Below are positions 6,154-15,231 of a stretch of 54,290 nucleotides of DNA, piece by piece. Origin of the DNA: Oscillospiraceae bacterium. Its GTDB lineage: Bacteria > Bacillota > Clostridia > Oscillospirales > CAG-272. The first letter of the stretch is position 1, and each line of letters opens with the position of its first letter. The notes under the pieces are model-generated. The model searched no databases, was not told where the DNA came from, and saw only the letters and a list, made by a program, of their open reading frames with translations. The position numbers and the translations under genes were made by a program. Location of the stretch: NCBI GenBank assembly GCA_015064695.1, contig SVRS01000010.1:1-54290 (forward strand), written 5' to 3'.

Positions 6154-8883
6154 ATGAAAAAGCCCAAGAAAACAAGAAAACGTATGCTCCCTACCGTCCT
6201 GGCAACCGCCATGCTTTTCAGCAGTAGTCTCAGCATGGGAATCCCCGCGGTCTCGGCGGTCTCGACGGTCGATGTCGCAGGCGAGGAAATCGCCCCGCTG
6301 ATCACCCTGCAAGCCGAAAAAGCCAGTCTCTCCGGCGGAGCCTTTATTTCGGATCAAAAGGTTGGAAATCTGGGCAACGGCGGAACGGTGACGTTTCATG
6401 AGATCGACGTTCCCAAGGATGGAACCTACACGCTCACGCTTCACTACTATTCGGGGACCGATGATCGGTTCTTTACCGTAGACGTAGACGGAAGCACCGT
6501 GAAGATTCCTTGCGCCTCCACGGGAAGCTTTTCCGACGTGGGCACGACCTCCGTGAAGCTTGATTTAAAACGAGGCAGCACGGTTACCCTCTGCGCGGGG
6601 CAGGCTTCCTATGCTCCCGACCTGGACAAAATCGAAATATTCCCCGTTTCGGATGAGGATCTGTTCCCTACGCGGGATTATGAAGCTACGACGGCCTACA
6701 CCTGGAGGGATATGCTGACCCTGGACACGCAAAACGGCGTGTATTCGCTTTTGGACCGGGGCAAGGTGATTCTGGAAAACGCCCATGCGGAGGTCAAGAT
6801 AAACGGTCAGATGGTGGCAACCCACGATTTTGCCGTCCACACCTACCAAGAGGATGGAGATACCATTCGCTTTGTCCACAGCGGGCACTCCGATTTCGCG
6901 GGCACTCTGACCCAGACCTTTACCGAGAAGAACGGTTACCTACTGACACAAGTCACGATATCCGCCGATCAGGCCTTGTCCACCAACTACGTTTCGGTCC
7001 TATCCGCCTACGAGGACGCAGTGAGGATCGACAACGGCGTATTCCTGCAAATGCCCTTTGAAAACAACTGGGACGAGCCCAAGTTCATCGGCGTGCAGGA
7101 TCTGGGCTATATCACGAAGGGCTACGAGGTCGGCGTGATCTTCAACGAAAAAACATCTCACGCCCTGGTACTCGGCTCGGTGGCTCACGATACCTGGAAA
7201 TCCGGCGTCTCGGTTTATGCGCAGAACAACCGTCTCATGGGTGTCAATCTGTTTGCGGGCATCACCGATCCCTCCGCCGGAGATACGGTGGCTCACGGCT
7301 CGGTTTCGGGTACGCAGGTTACCTCCCCGCTGATGATGCTGGGCATCTTCGACAGCTGGCAGGACGGCTTGACGGCTTATGGCAAGGCCAACGCCGACGT
7401 TGTCCCCCCAAAGGAATCGATTTCTACGGTTCCCTTCGGCTACAATTCCTGGGGATCTCTGCAGACCAAGGTAAATTACAGCGATATGCTCGCCACGTCG
7501 GATTTCATGGCGAAGCATCTGCAGGAGCTTTGGTACGGCGAGGATGAGGGCGTGGTGTACGTCAACCTTGACTCCTACTGGGATTATTTGGCCTACAATG
7601 ATTCCGATTGCGGTATGTCGCGCGACGAGGCTCTCCGCTCCTTCGTGGAGCATTGCAACCGGAACGGTCAGAAGGCAGGGATCTACTATACTCCCTTCTC
7701 CTCCTGGCACGGTAGTGTGGACGCATTGAAGGGTGCCAAAATGGAGGGCTCTGACTACACCTACTACGATGCGGCCCTGAAGCGCGAGGACGGCAGTCTC
7801 TGCGGAACCCTGGGCGGATGGATGCTGGATCCCACCCACCCCGGAACCGTGGCACGCATTGAGTACATGATGAATTACTTCATTGATCTGGGCTTTGAAT
7901 ACATCAAGCTGGATTTCATGACCAACGGTGCCGCCGAGGGCGATCACTACCTGGAGGAGATCACCACGGGTATGCAGGCCTATAATTACGGTCTTGCCAG
8001 GATTCATGAGATCTGCAACGGTAAAATGTTCGTCAATCTCTCCATTGCCCCCGTATTTCCCTACCAATATGCCGACGGGCGGCGCATCAGCTGCGATTCC
8101 TTCGGCGAGCTCGGACACACCCAGCATGTGATGGCCTACCTGACCGCCAACTTCTGGCACAAGGAGATCTACGCCTATCCCGATCCCGATCACATCGTTA
8201 CCGTCGGTCCCTCCAAGGGAGAGATCCGATGCCGCATCACGTCGGGCGCCATCACGGGCACCAGCTTCCTGATCGGAGACGATCTGTCCGGTATCCCGGA
8301 TGACGGAACGGCCTACGAAAGCTACATGGAGTACCTGCAAAATCCCGAGGTGATCCGAATTGCCAAGCAGGGGCTGGCCTTCCGCCCCTACGCCATAGAG
8401 GCGGGTCAACGCTGCGCAAACGTATACTATCACGTTGGGGACGGGTACATCTACGTGGCCATGTTCAATTTCACCACCGTTCGAACCACGATGGAGATCG
8501 ACCTGGCCGCCCTGTGTGACGGGGAGATCCTCTCGGTTACCGAGGTCTGGCGCAATAAGACGACAAACACCTCCAACGGTGTACTGGCCTATGAGATGCC
8601 GAAGCGGGATGCCGCTCTGTTCGTGATCAAGACCGCAGAAGCATCCCCGGAGGAGACCACCGCTGAGCAGACCGACACAAATCCCGTCGTCGAGGACACG
8701 GATCCCATCGTCGAGGTTCAAACGGATACGAATGCCGCAACCGAAACGCAAGCCCTCGGTGACAAGGGTTGCGCCTCTCATGCAGGCAGCACGGTGATTT
8801 CGGCCATGCTGGCGGGCGGTGTGGCGGCCTTGAGCCGTCGCCGCAAAAGGGAGTCTGACCCGACGGATCATCCGGCCGAGTAA
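6154..8883 (+). CDS. Secreted alpha-galactosidase-like glycoside hydrolase (GH36/GH27 clan)
   Basis: 909 aa. The ATG at 6154 follows AGGAGAAAAG and opens a signal peptide (KKPKKTRKR, hydrophobic core, cleavage near AVSA at 32-35); the longer in-frame start overlaps the promoter. Residues about 50-165 look like a CBM35-type beta-sandwich, 170-415 like the N-terminal sandwich of alpha-galactosidases, and about 420-760 form the TIM barrel. YIKLDFM places the nucleophile at D587, and D648 (SCDSF) is a plausible acid/base. A Thr/Glu-rich linker is followed by KGCASHAGS, a hydrophobic helix and SRRRKRE, resembling a C-terminal cell-envelope anchor. It probably releases galactose from plant oligosaccharides or galactomannan outside the cell. 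Exact linkage specificity is not determinable. Confidence 0.8.
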   Translation: MKKPKKTRKRMLPTVLATAMLFSSSLSMGIPAVSAVSTVDVAGEEIAPLITLQAEKASLSGGAFISDQKVGNLGNGGTVTFHEIDVPKDGTYTLTLHYYSGTDDRFFTVDVDGSTVKIPCASTGSFSDVGTTSVKLDLKRGSTVTLCAGQASYAPDLDKIEIFPVSDEDLFPTRDYEATTAYTWRDMLTLDTQNGVYSLLDRGKVILENAHAEVKINGQMVATHDFAVHTYQEDGDTIRFVHSGHSDFAGTLTQTFTEKNGYLLTQVTISADQALSTNYVSVLSAYEDAVRIDNGVFLQMPFENNWDEPKFIGVQDLGYITKGYEVGVIFNEKTSHALVLGSVAHDTWKSGVSVYAQNNRLMGVNLFAGITDPSAGDTVAHGSVSGTQVTSPLMMLGIFDSWQDGLTAYGKANADVVPPKESISTVPFGYNSWGSLQTKVNYSDMLATSDFMAKHLQELWYGEDEGVVYVNLDSYWDYLAYNDSDCGMSRDEALRSFVEHCNRNGQKAGIYYTPFSSWHGSVDALKGAKMEGSDYTYYDAALKREDGSLCGTLGGWMLDPTHPGTVARIEYMMNYFIDLGFEYIKLDFMTNGAAEGDHYLEEITTGMQAYNYGLARIHEICNGKMFVNLSIAPVFPYQYADGRRISCDSFGELGHTQHVMAYLTANFWHKEIYAYPDPDHIVTVGPSKGEIRCRITSGAITGTSFLIGDDLSGIPDDGTAYESYMEYLQNPEVIRIAKQGLAFRPYAIEAGQRCANVYYHVGDGYIYVAMFNFTTVRTTMEIDLAALCDGEILSVTEVWRNKTTNTSNGVLAYEMPKRDAALFVIKTAEASPEETTAEQTDTNPVVEDTDPIVEVQTDTNAATETQALGDKGCASHAGSTVISAMLAGGVAALSRRRKRESDPTDHPAE

Positions 8884-8908
8884 TATTGAAAACATTGAAC
8901 CCAAGACA

Positions 8909-8973
8909 CGTAGGGGCGAATATCCGAGCAAGCTCGGCGGTTCACCCGCGGGCGTTCAAAGAACGCCCCTACG
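8909..8973. repeat. Inverted repeat with GTAGGGGCG arms
   Basis: CGTAGGGGCG (8909-8918) is exactly complementary to CGCCCCTACG (8964-8973). The interior contains CCGAGC..GCTCGG, giving a compound stem. The same block begins the repeat at 4805. It is a dispersed palindromic intergenic element of unknown role and could serve as the 3' end of the alpha-galactosidase mRNA. Confidence 0.6.
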
Positions 8974-9055
8974 AGTTTATAGATGTTTCAAGGTTTTATG
9001 GATAATTATACTAATTTACAAATAAAGCCTTGCATGGAGAGCGTGCCTCCGGCGG

Positions 9056-9085
9056 CCAAGGCCCTTTCTGCAGAAAGGGCCTTGG
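9056..9085. repeat. Perfect 30-bp palindrome
   Basis: Left arm CCAAGGCCCTTTCTG is followed without a loop by its exact complement CAGAAAGGGCCTTGG. It lies in the 357-bp gap between the alpha-galactosidase and the convergent lipoprotein gene. No T tract follows it on either strand, so it is not a canonical terminator. Confidence 0.7.
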
Positions 9086-9156
9086 AACCCCAAAGACTTT
9101 ACGATAAATGATTCTTAGGGTGCTACTCGGAGGAACGGCCGGACTCGTTTCCCCCA

Positions 9157-9202
9157 TAAAAAAGCTTGTGCGCCCCGGATACACACCGTATCCGAGGCGC
9201 AC
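9157..9202 (-). terminator. Terminator of the lipoprotein operon
   Basis: On the minus strand GTGCGCC..GGATA pairs with TATCC..GGCGCAC (9168-9202), followed by AAGCTTTTTTATG. It lies 38 bp past the stop at 9241. Confidence 0.8.
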
Positions 9203-9240
9203 TTTACTATGATCAGAGACAGTCAGCGATGGTTCCCGTG

Positions 9241-10374
9241 TCAGTTCAGCGCAACTAACAGGTACGTCCGATCTAAGAGACCGCCAACGTCTTCATGAGC
9301 CTTGAAATGAATCCGAACATCCATGGTATATTTCAGGTACAGCTTCCCGTCTTCAAGGCGCAGCAAGCGCACGTCGTAAACTGAGTACGAGCAAGGGGTA
9401 GTTTCCAGCACAGGCGCGTAAATAGCGGCTAATTTTTGCTCGACGGCCTTATTGATCTCGGCTTCGTCATAATCAGAAGGCAAGCTGACTCCATCCATGT
9501 TGCCAACCCTTTCAGCTCTATAAACAAGGATTCGTCCTCTATCCGTCATAAAAACACGCGCGTACTCCTCGGTTGCCATACCATCCACCATACGCGTGAA
9601 CATAAAGGTATACCAGGCAGTCTTGGAACTGGAGTACGATTCGTATTTTACCTCCATTTCGTATTCACCGGGAAGACGAGCCACGTCAAAAACCAAGTTT
9701 CTTGCAATTTCTTCACATTCTTTTTCCGTTAAAGGTGGCAAAGCTTCCTCTTCTTGAACTACTTTCACTGGATAATTGTTAAACAGCGCGAGCCTTCCGG
9801 ACTCGACGTGGAACCTCACCAGAGCCTGTACACCGGATTGATCCGTACCCATGTATCGATAGTATTGATCCCCATAATATGGCGTAGACGTAATGCATAC
9901 ATACGTTGCTTCAAGATCCTCCCCATTCATTGAAATTTGAACGGTCGGATTCGTATTCGTCGGAGGTGTGGACGTATCTGCTTCCTCCCTGAAATATTCT
10001 AATTCTATCTCGTTTACGTGATTTGCGCCGATGTTTCCGCTCAGCGATGAATCATAGCCAAACTCCAAAATGGAAATTGACGGCGTATAGCTTGGATCCA
10101 AGAGAAGCTCCTTTTCTTCGACGGTTTCAGGCTCTTGGCTTGTGGTTTCTTCGGGGTCGAGGGTATCGGTATCCGTATCGGTATCGGGTTGCGTTGTCAG
10201 ATCGGTTTCCGTGTCTGATTCCACCGTCTCGGTTGACTCATTCTCCGACGGCATGGTTTCTTCCGCTTGGGTTGACGTACCCGGCTCTTTTGCCTCTTGG
10301 CAGGATACCAGCATCAGCATGCATGCTACGTTGATGCATATGATCAATACACGAATAAATTTATTCATATTCAT
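9241..10374 (-). CDS. Putative lipoprotein, unknown function, partner of the caspase-like protein
   Basis: 377 aa. A type II signal peptide ends in the lipobox LVSC with Cys25. Residues about 30-85 are a low-complexity Thr/Glu/Asp/Ser linker rich in DT repeats, and the remaining roughly 290 residues form an unrecognised soluble domain facing the outside. The ATG at 10374 is used because GGGAGG lies 6 nt upstream; an ATG seven codons earlier lacks such a site. It starts 13 nt after the stop of the caspase-like gene, so the two are cotranscribed. GC content is lower than in the flanking sugar genes. No catalytic motif was recognised. It may be a membrane-tethered substrate, inhibitor or receptor of its neighbour, which is inference. 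Confidence 0.7.
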   Translation of the reverse strand: MNMNKFIRVLIICINVACMLMLVSCQEAKEPGTSTQAEETMPSENESTETVESDTETDLTTQPDTDTDTDTLDPEETTSQEPETVEEKELLLDPSYTPSISILEFGYDSSLSGNIGANHVNEIELEYFREEADTSTPPTNTNPTVQISMNGEDLEATYVCITSTPYYGDQYYRYMGTDQSGVQALVRFHVESGRLALFNNYPVKVVQEEEALPPLTEKECEEIARNLVFDVARLPGEYEMEVKYESYSSSKTAWYTFMFTRMVDGMATEEYARVFMTDRGRILVYRAERVGNMDGVSLPSDYDEAEINKAVEQKLAAIYAPVLETTPCSYSVYDVRLLRLEDGKLYLKYTMDVRIHFKAHEDVGGLLDRTYLLVALN

Positions 10375-10387
10375 AATAATCCTCCCG

Positions 10388-12316
10388 TTAATCAAATATT
10401 ACGGATGATTGAATGGCTGCTAAGTTGTTGTAAATAATTCCTGATGAATGTTCATAAGTATCCGCTAAATATTTACAAGTTTCAACCGACAATCCTGCTT
10501 TATAATTTTCAAAAAAGATTTTACACCACAAATTAGCATCCTGAGCGTTAATTATCTCCGTAAAGCCAATTACGCACGAAGCCCCGGCTCTAAAAGCAGC
10601 ATCACATATGCTCCGTTCGTTTTTAGCAGCCTGGCAAGCAATGAATATCATCAATTCACAATTACTAAAATCATAAAGGGCGGTATTACTCTGATAGTCG
10701 TAAATATCGGCAAATATGATTTCTTCAACTTCGTCTGTTTCGCTTGTCGGAGTCTGTTCATCTATATAAATAATAGAACCCACACCATACGTTGCGCCAT
10801 GCGTTACACTGACATATATATCTGAATTTTCCATTTGCGTTAGTACTTCTTCTTTAGTAAATGATTCTTTACATTGTACATTGAAAGTGCTATAACCCAT
10901 TTCGCTCGTATAGGTCATAACCTCCATCAAACAAGAATATCGTACAGCATCTTCTACTCCGAGCAAGAAAACAGAGTCGCCAACCTTACGCAAATTCCAT
11001 TCATCATTATAATAGCTGTCATCAGTATATGCTATTTGTCTGATATTTTGCCCAAAATCGGGATATTCACGTTTTATTCCCATCGCCCAATCTGTATCAT
11101 AAGATTCCGATGATTTGGGTTTAAACTTGTAGGCTCCATCATTTGCACGAGTAATTTTCCATTGCTGCCGGTTGACTCCCGTAAATGTTTCGCGCACTAT
11201 TATAGCTTCGTTCGTATTCTCTCCGCCCGATTGTACAGCTAAAACTAAATCATCCTCAACGCTCCTTATTGCATAGTAGCCATTTTCAAGAAATTCGAGT
11301 TCCCATTTTTGCGAGGGCATTCCACTTATGTATTCAAGTTCACAAAAATGTGATACATTGGGATCCGCATCAGTATCTCCTTCATTATTGCTGTTAGTCT
11401 GCATTAAACATGCATAGTTATTGGGAATTTCTCTATCACAAAATACAGGATTATGAATCAAGTATTCACCTTCCTCGACTGTGTATCCCAACGTATAGTC
11501 AATAACAATATATGGTGCAGTCGCGCCGCCAGATTCCGATGAGAGCAACGTGACAGAACTATTCGTTCCCGAACGTCTTTTTAGTCCAATTCCAAAATTT
11601 GACGCATCGTTAGTCTCGTACCAAGATCTTGCAGCATTTGTTATAGTTATTCGTGCTCTTGTTGCTTGCGTAGTGCCATACAAACTTACTGTGCCAAGAC
11701 TTGTGGTGCTCATTCCCATGTTCGTATGCGTGTTAGCCGCATTCCATGTAAAGGAGCTTTCTCTCCATCGACAGAGAACCTGATATGCGCCTATCGACAT
11801 ATAGCCAGAGGTATTATTGTTATTGAAATAAAAATATAGATAGGCATCTTTAATATAGGCATCATCGGGCAACTCCGGCATGGGGCAGTAGATGTATGCA
11901 ATTTGCGTATTGCTTACTGGTAATGTACTGCTTGAGCCAAATGATGTTGTTGGTTGGCCAGAGTAAATATACGTGTCCTCCATAGCCGTGCTGTTCGGTG
12001 TCAGGGCGGTTGGGGCAACTCCACTCTCATTCTCTACATTAGTTGAAATAACCGCTTGATACATACCGTCACCCAAATAGTAATGACGAACCCCTTCTCC
12101 CCTCCACTCAACTATTTCTCCGATAATCGATGGATCTTCTTCTGTTTTTACGTATATATTCGAATCATCCCGTGCTTCCGTCTTTCCCGTTGTTGCAGTT
12201 TCTCCTGATGTGGAAAATATCATTCCATTAAGAATCATTACCATGGACAAAATAAACACAACCTGTTTTTTTGCTTTTAATGCGCGAGCGGATCTGATCA
12301 ATTTTTTATTAAGCAC
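10388..12316 (-). CDS. Secreted DNRLRE / ricin-lectin / caspase-like (CHAT-type) protein
   Basis: 642 aa. The start is GTG at 12316 with AAAGGA about 11 nt upstream. A signal-anchor-like hydrophobic segment spans residues 18-35. Residues about 107-275 match the DNRLRE beta-sandwich pattern found in surface proteins (SFTWNAANT, ARSWYETNDASNFGIGLKRR). Residues about 285-445 look like a ricin-type beta-trefoil lectin, with QKWEL and QQWKI repeats. Residues about 455-630 carry the two motifs of caspase-clan proteases: His506 in YVSVTHGATYG and Cys561 in LMIFIACQAAKNE, each after a hydrophobic strand, as in CHAT, gingipain and clostripain relatives. The likely role is a carbohydrate-binding extracellular protease; activity and target are unknown. 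The gene is AT-rich compared with its neighbours, suggesting transfer. Confidence 0.7.
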   Translation of the reverse strand: MLNKKLIRSARALKAKKQVVFILSMVMILNGMIFSTSGETATTGKTEARDDSNIYVKTEEDPSIIGEIVEWRGEGVRHYYLGDGMYQAVISTNVENESGVAPTALTPNSTAMEDTYIYSGQPTTSFGSSSTLPVSNTQIAYIYCPMPELPDDAYIKDAYLYFYFNNNNTSGYMSIGAYQVLCRWRESSFTWNAANTHTNMGMSTTSLGTVSLYGTTQATRARITITNAARSWYETNDASNFGIGLKRRSGTNSSVTLLSSESGGATAPYIVIDYTLGYTVEEGEYLIHNPVFCDREIPNNYACLMQTNSNNEGDTDADPNVSHFCELEYISGMPSQKWELEFLENGYYAIRSVEDDLVLAVQSGGENTNEAIIVRETFTGVNRQQWKITRANDGAYKFKPKSSESYDTDWAMGIKREYPDFGQNIRQIAYTDDSYYNDEWNLRKVGDSVFLLGVEDAVRYSCLMEVMTYTSEMGYSTFNVQCKESFTKEEVLTQMENSDIYVSVTHGATYGVGSIIYIDEQTPTSETDEVEEIIFADIYDYQSNTALYDFSNCELMIFIACQAAKNERSICDAAFRAGASCVIGFTEIINAQDANLWCKIFFENYKAGLSVETCKYLADTYEHSSGIIYNNLAAIQSSVIFD

Positions 12317-12444
12317 TATTCAATTTCCTTTCTATCCCAAAATATTTTTTCCGAACGGTAATTTCCTTGTCGTAATTGACAAAACGATTCCATACAAAAT
12401 CATTATCCAAGCACCCCATAGACACATCATTACCCTCCGTTGTC

Positions 12445-12473
12445 ATTATACCACACTCTTGTGAAAAAGTCAA
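12445..12473 (-). promoter_or_regulatory. Promoter of the caspase-like/lipoprotein operon
   Basis: Minus strand TTGACT, 17-bp spacer ending TGTGG, TATAAT. Transcription would begin near 12438, leaving a leader of about 120 nt with no obvious structure. Confidence 0.8.
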
Positions 12474-12547
12474 TGGTTCGGATTGTTTTTTGCTCAATTT
12501 CGTTCATTTTCACCAAAGCATCTGATTTCCGGGAAGAAAAGGACGCA

Positions 12548-13867
12548 TCAATCCTCGCAGTTCGGCAGGAAAGCTCCCATGGATTTCAGTTGCTTTTGCA
12601 ATCGTTTCACATCAATATCCCGCGCGGCACATGCGGTCTCCGAGGCGATGGCGGCGGCGGTGCCGGCGGCCTGACCCGTAATGTAGCATCCGGGCATAAC
12701 GCGGATGGAGGATTGCATATATCGGTCGGTCGAGATACAGCGACCCGCCACCAGAAGATTGTCCAGCCCCTTGACCACCAGAGCGCGGTAGGGGATACCG
12801 TAGCTCTCACCTGCGGAATAGCGGAGAGCCTCGTAATCCTTGATGAAGGTCCTGTACCCTTCATCGGTATTTCTACCCGCGTGGATATCCACGGGGTAGC
12901 AGTAACGGCCGATTTCGTCGTCGAAGGTGGCGCGATTGACAAAATCCTCCAGGGTCATCACGTATTCGCCCGTCACGCGGCGACTCTCACGGATGCCGAT
13001 CTGCTGAGCCGAGATCACCAGCTCCATGTTCTCGTATCCGTCCAGGTATTCGCGATAGTATTTTCGATACTCGCGGAGCTGTTTACGAGCGGCGATCATG
13101 GCATCGGTCAAGGAATCCGAATCGGTACCGTCCACGTCGTAGATATGGCCCACGTTAGAGCCTGTGACTCCGTCCTTAATGCGCCACATACCGGGGAGGT
13201 GGCGGTCAATATTGGTGAACACGTTGTCGCGGAAGGCATCCTCCAGGAAGGCTCGCTGGGGCTGGGTGGCGCGGGAGAAATCGGTTCCCTCCCACAGGGC
13301 GCAGAGGGTGGCCGCCATCATTTCCCCCGTCTTGTCATCGCCCTTTTTGCATTCCGCGCCTGCCATATAGGACAGGTCACCGTCGCCGGTGCAATCGACG
13401 TACATCTTGGCCTTTACGGCAAAAATCCCCTGCTTGGAGGAGCAGATGACCGAGTCGATCTTCCCTTCTGCTTTAATCACGTCCAGCACCGACGTGAAAA
13501 AGCTGAACTCGGCTCCGCATTCGGTCATCATCTCATCGTAGCAGAGCTTCAGGATCTCCACGGGGATACTGTAGGGCGCATAGCCGTTGTAGCATGCGGG
13601 GGATCTCTTTCCAAGATATTCGAACACCTCCCGGCCGATTCCTTCCGCCAGGAAATACGGTCCGCTGGAAAACTGCATAAAGGCAGGGACCAGCATGGTG
13701 GTCGCCGCTCCGCCGAAGGAGCCGGTAGATTCCACAAGATACACCCTTTTGCCCATTCTGGCGGCGTACACCGCTGCGGCTACCCCCGAGGGGCCGCCTC
13801 CGGCGATGAACACGTCGACCTCATGGGTGATCGGAATGGATTTGGTATAGAGAATTTCGTTTGCCAT
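12548..13867 (-). CDS. FAD-dependent oxidoreductase
   Basis: 439 aa flavoprotein of the FAD_oxidored type frequently found in polysaccharide-utilisation clusters. The Rossmann dinucleotide motif is VFIAGGGPSGVAAA (19-32), followed by VYLVEST with the ribose-binding Glu. A second family motif is KMYVDCTGDGDLSYMAGAE, and the C-terminal FAD site is LLVAGRCISTDRYMQSSIR..GCYITGQAAGTAAA. There is no signal peptide, so it acts in the cytoplasm, probably oxidising a sugar or sugar acid. It lies 30 nt downstream of the beta-helix gene in one operon. The substrate is unknown. Confidence 0.85.
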   Translation of the reverse strand: MANEILYTKSIPITHEVDVFIAGGGPSGVAAAVYAARMGKRVYLVESTGSFGGAATTMLVPAFMQFSSGPYFLAEGIGREVFEYLGKRSPACYNGYAPYSIPVEILKLCYDEMMTECGAEFSFFTSVLDVIKAEGKIDSVICSSKQGIFAVKAKMYVDCTGDGDLSYMAGAECKKGDDKTGEMMAATLCALWEGTDFSRATQPQRAFLEDAFRDNVFTNIDRHLPGMWRIKDGVTGSNVGHIYDVDGTDSDSLTDAMIAARKQLREYRKYYREYLDGYENMELVISAQQIGIRESRRVTGEYVMTLEDFVNRATFDDEIGRYCYPVDIHAGRNTDEGYRTFIKDYEALRYSAGESYGIPYRALVVKGLDNLLVAGRCISTDRYMQSSIRVMPGCYITGQAAGTAAAIASETACAARDIDVKRLQKQLKSMGAFLPNCED

Positions 13868-13897
13868 TGTGCCTTGCTTCCTTTCGTGCTTGCTGTC

Positions 13898-14953
13898 TTA
13901 CGGCTTATGTGTACACCCGATGTTCCCGTCGGTCGCGACCTCGGAATTCTCGCCGAGCAGAACGATTCCGTGTTCGATCGAGCCTCGGTTCCAGACGTTG
14001 TCGCGGACGATGCACTGCTTGCAGTCCTTAATGACGACGCAGTAGCTCGGACTCCAAACACCGACTCCGCCGTCATCGCATCCAAGACGGAAGGTATTGC
14101 CGGTGAGCACGACGTTGTCCGCCTTCGTCATGCGTACGTGCGCGCTGTCGTATTCCTCATCAAACGGGACGGACTTGGGCTTGCCGGAGCGATAGATCAG
14201 GTTGCCCGTGACCGAAACGGCGGTCGCATAGCCGTTATCTATGCCGAGCACCAAAGCAGGGCCGCCGGAACGATCGAAGTAGTTGCCCGTGAAGTTGCAG
14301 CAGTTGACGTTCGGCAGATAGAAGCCCGCCAGGCGGTTCCATTCCACGCGGTTGCCCGTTGCCGTAACCGATGCGCAGCATGGCCCGCCCTTGATGCCGC
14401 CGTCGCGGTTGCCGGAGAACCAGTTATCCATGATAAAGCCGTCCCAGCCGTCGATATAAAGCCCGGCCTCCGAGAAGCAGAGCATGGAGTGGCGGATTGA
14501 GAAGCACCAGATGTGCTCCAGATGGACGGCGTTGCCCGAGAAATTGCCGATGCGGCAGTCATCGATGGTGGGGGTGTCCTCCTCCGAGCCTCCGTTGTAC
14601 TGCTCCCAGTACAGCTTAACGCCGTGAACCCCCTCGCCAAGCCCCTGTCCATTCAGGCTCATGCCGCGGATAGCGCAGCCGAACGCGCCCGTGATATCCA
14701 ACAGGCAATCGGTGTCCGCCGTGTTCAGCGTGAAGATCGAGGCACCGTAGGAACGGAAGGACCAGGCGGAATGCCCCTCCAGGGAAACGCCCTTCCCCAT
14801 TTTCAGCTTGCCCGTCATATAGTTCCCGGGCGGGACCTGAACCACACCGCGGCACTCTGCGGCGGCATCGAGCGCCGCCTGGATCGCGGCGGTATTGTCG
14901 GTAGCGCCGTCACCGACGGCGCCGAATGCAGTGATATCAAACATGTTGGTCAT
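13898..14953 (-). CDS. Right-handed beta-helix (pectate-lyase superfamily) protein
   Basis: 351 aa. It opens with the pectate-lyase-3 or GH28-like signature FDITAFGAVGDGATDNTAAI and GVVQVPPGNYMTG, then shows repeated short beta-coils (VTGNLIYRSG, VVLTGNTFRLG, IVRDNVWNRG). The ATG at 14953 follows GGAGG at 8 nt; a much longer in-frame upstream extension overlaps the promoter and is rejected. No signal peptide is visible, so the protein seems cytoplasmic. It probably binds, cleaves or epimerises a polysaccharide-derived chain. It is first in an operon with the FAD oxidoreductase and divergent from the six-hairpin-like gene. Confidence 0.75.
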   Translation of the reverse strand: MTNMFDITAFGAVGDGATDNTAAIQAALDAAAECRGVVQVPPGNYMTGKLKMGKGVSLEGHSAWSFRSYGASIFTLNTADTDCLLDITGAFGCAIRGMSLNGQGLGEGVHGVKLYWEQYNGGSEEDTPTIDDCRIGNFSGNAVHLEHIWCFSIRHSMLCFSEAGLYIDGWDGFIMDNWFSGNRDGGIKGGPCCASVTATGNRVEWNRLAGFYLPNVNCCNFTGNYFDRSGGPALVLGIDNGYATAVSVTGNLIYRSGKPKSVPFDEEYDSAHVRMTKADNVVLTGNTFRLGCDDGGVGVWSPSYCVVIKDCKQCIVRDNVWNRGSIEHGIVLLGENSEVATDGNIGCTHKP

Positions 14954-15027
14954 GACAGAATCCTCCGTTGGGTTCAAAAATGATTCGTTCGTTTTTTTCG
15001 GCAGTGTCATGCATTGCCGGGAAATGT

Positions 15028-15039
15028 CGTGCATGCACG
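15028..15039. promoter_or_regulatory. Perfect 12-bp palindrome, candidate operator
   Basis: CGTGCATGCACG lies about 17-28 nt downstream of the predicted minus-strand start and is flanked by further TGCATG half-matches (15008-15013 and 15052-15057). LacI-type repressors commonly bind such sites. No regulator gene is adjacent, so this is a guess. Confidence 0.35.
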
Positions 15040-15062
15040 GCCGACTTAGCCTGCATGATAGG

Positions 15063-15091
15063 ATTATACCATAATCCTCCGGGGCTGTCAA
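15063..15091 (-). promoter_or_regulatory. Consensus promoter of the beta-helix/FAD operon
   Basis: Minus strand TTGACA, 17-bp spacer ending ATGG, TATAAT. Matches the sigma-A consensus at all twelve positions. Confidence 0.85.
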
Positions 15092-15142
15092 CCGTAATTC
15101 GAAGAAAGCCCACTTGCATTTGTAAAAAATCTCCAAAATCAC

Positions 15143-15171
15143 TTGCAATTTGCTCGGATACCTGTTATAAT
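15143..15171 (+). promoter_or_regulatory. Promoter of the six-hairpin-like gene
   Basis: TTGCAA (15143-15148), 17-bp spacer, TATAAT (15166-15171). Divergent from the beta-helix promoter; the two -35 boxes are about 50 bp apart, so one regulator could control both. Confidence 0.8.
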
Positions 15172-15231
15172 CTATACAATGGGTCGATGCACCTGTGTTT
15201 GCAGGACCTGTTTGAAATCGGAGGACATTGG

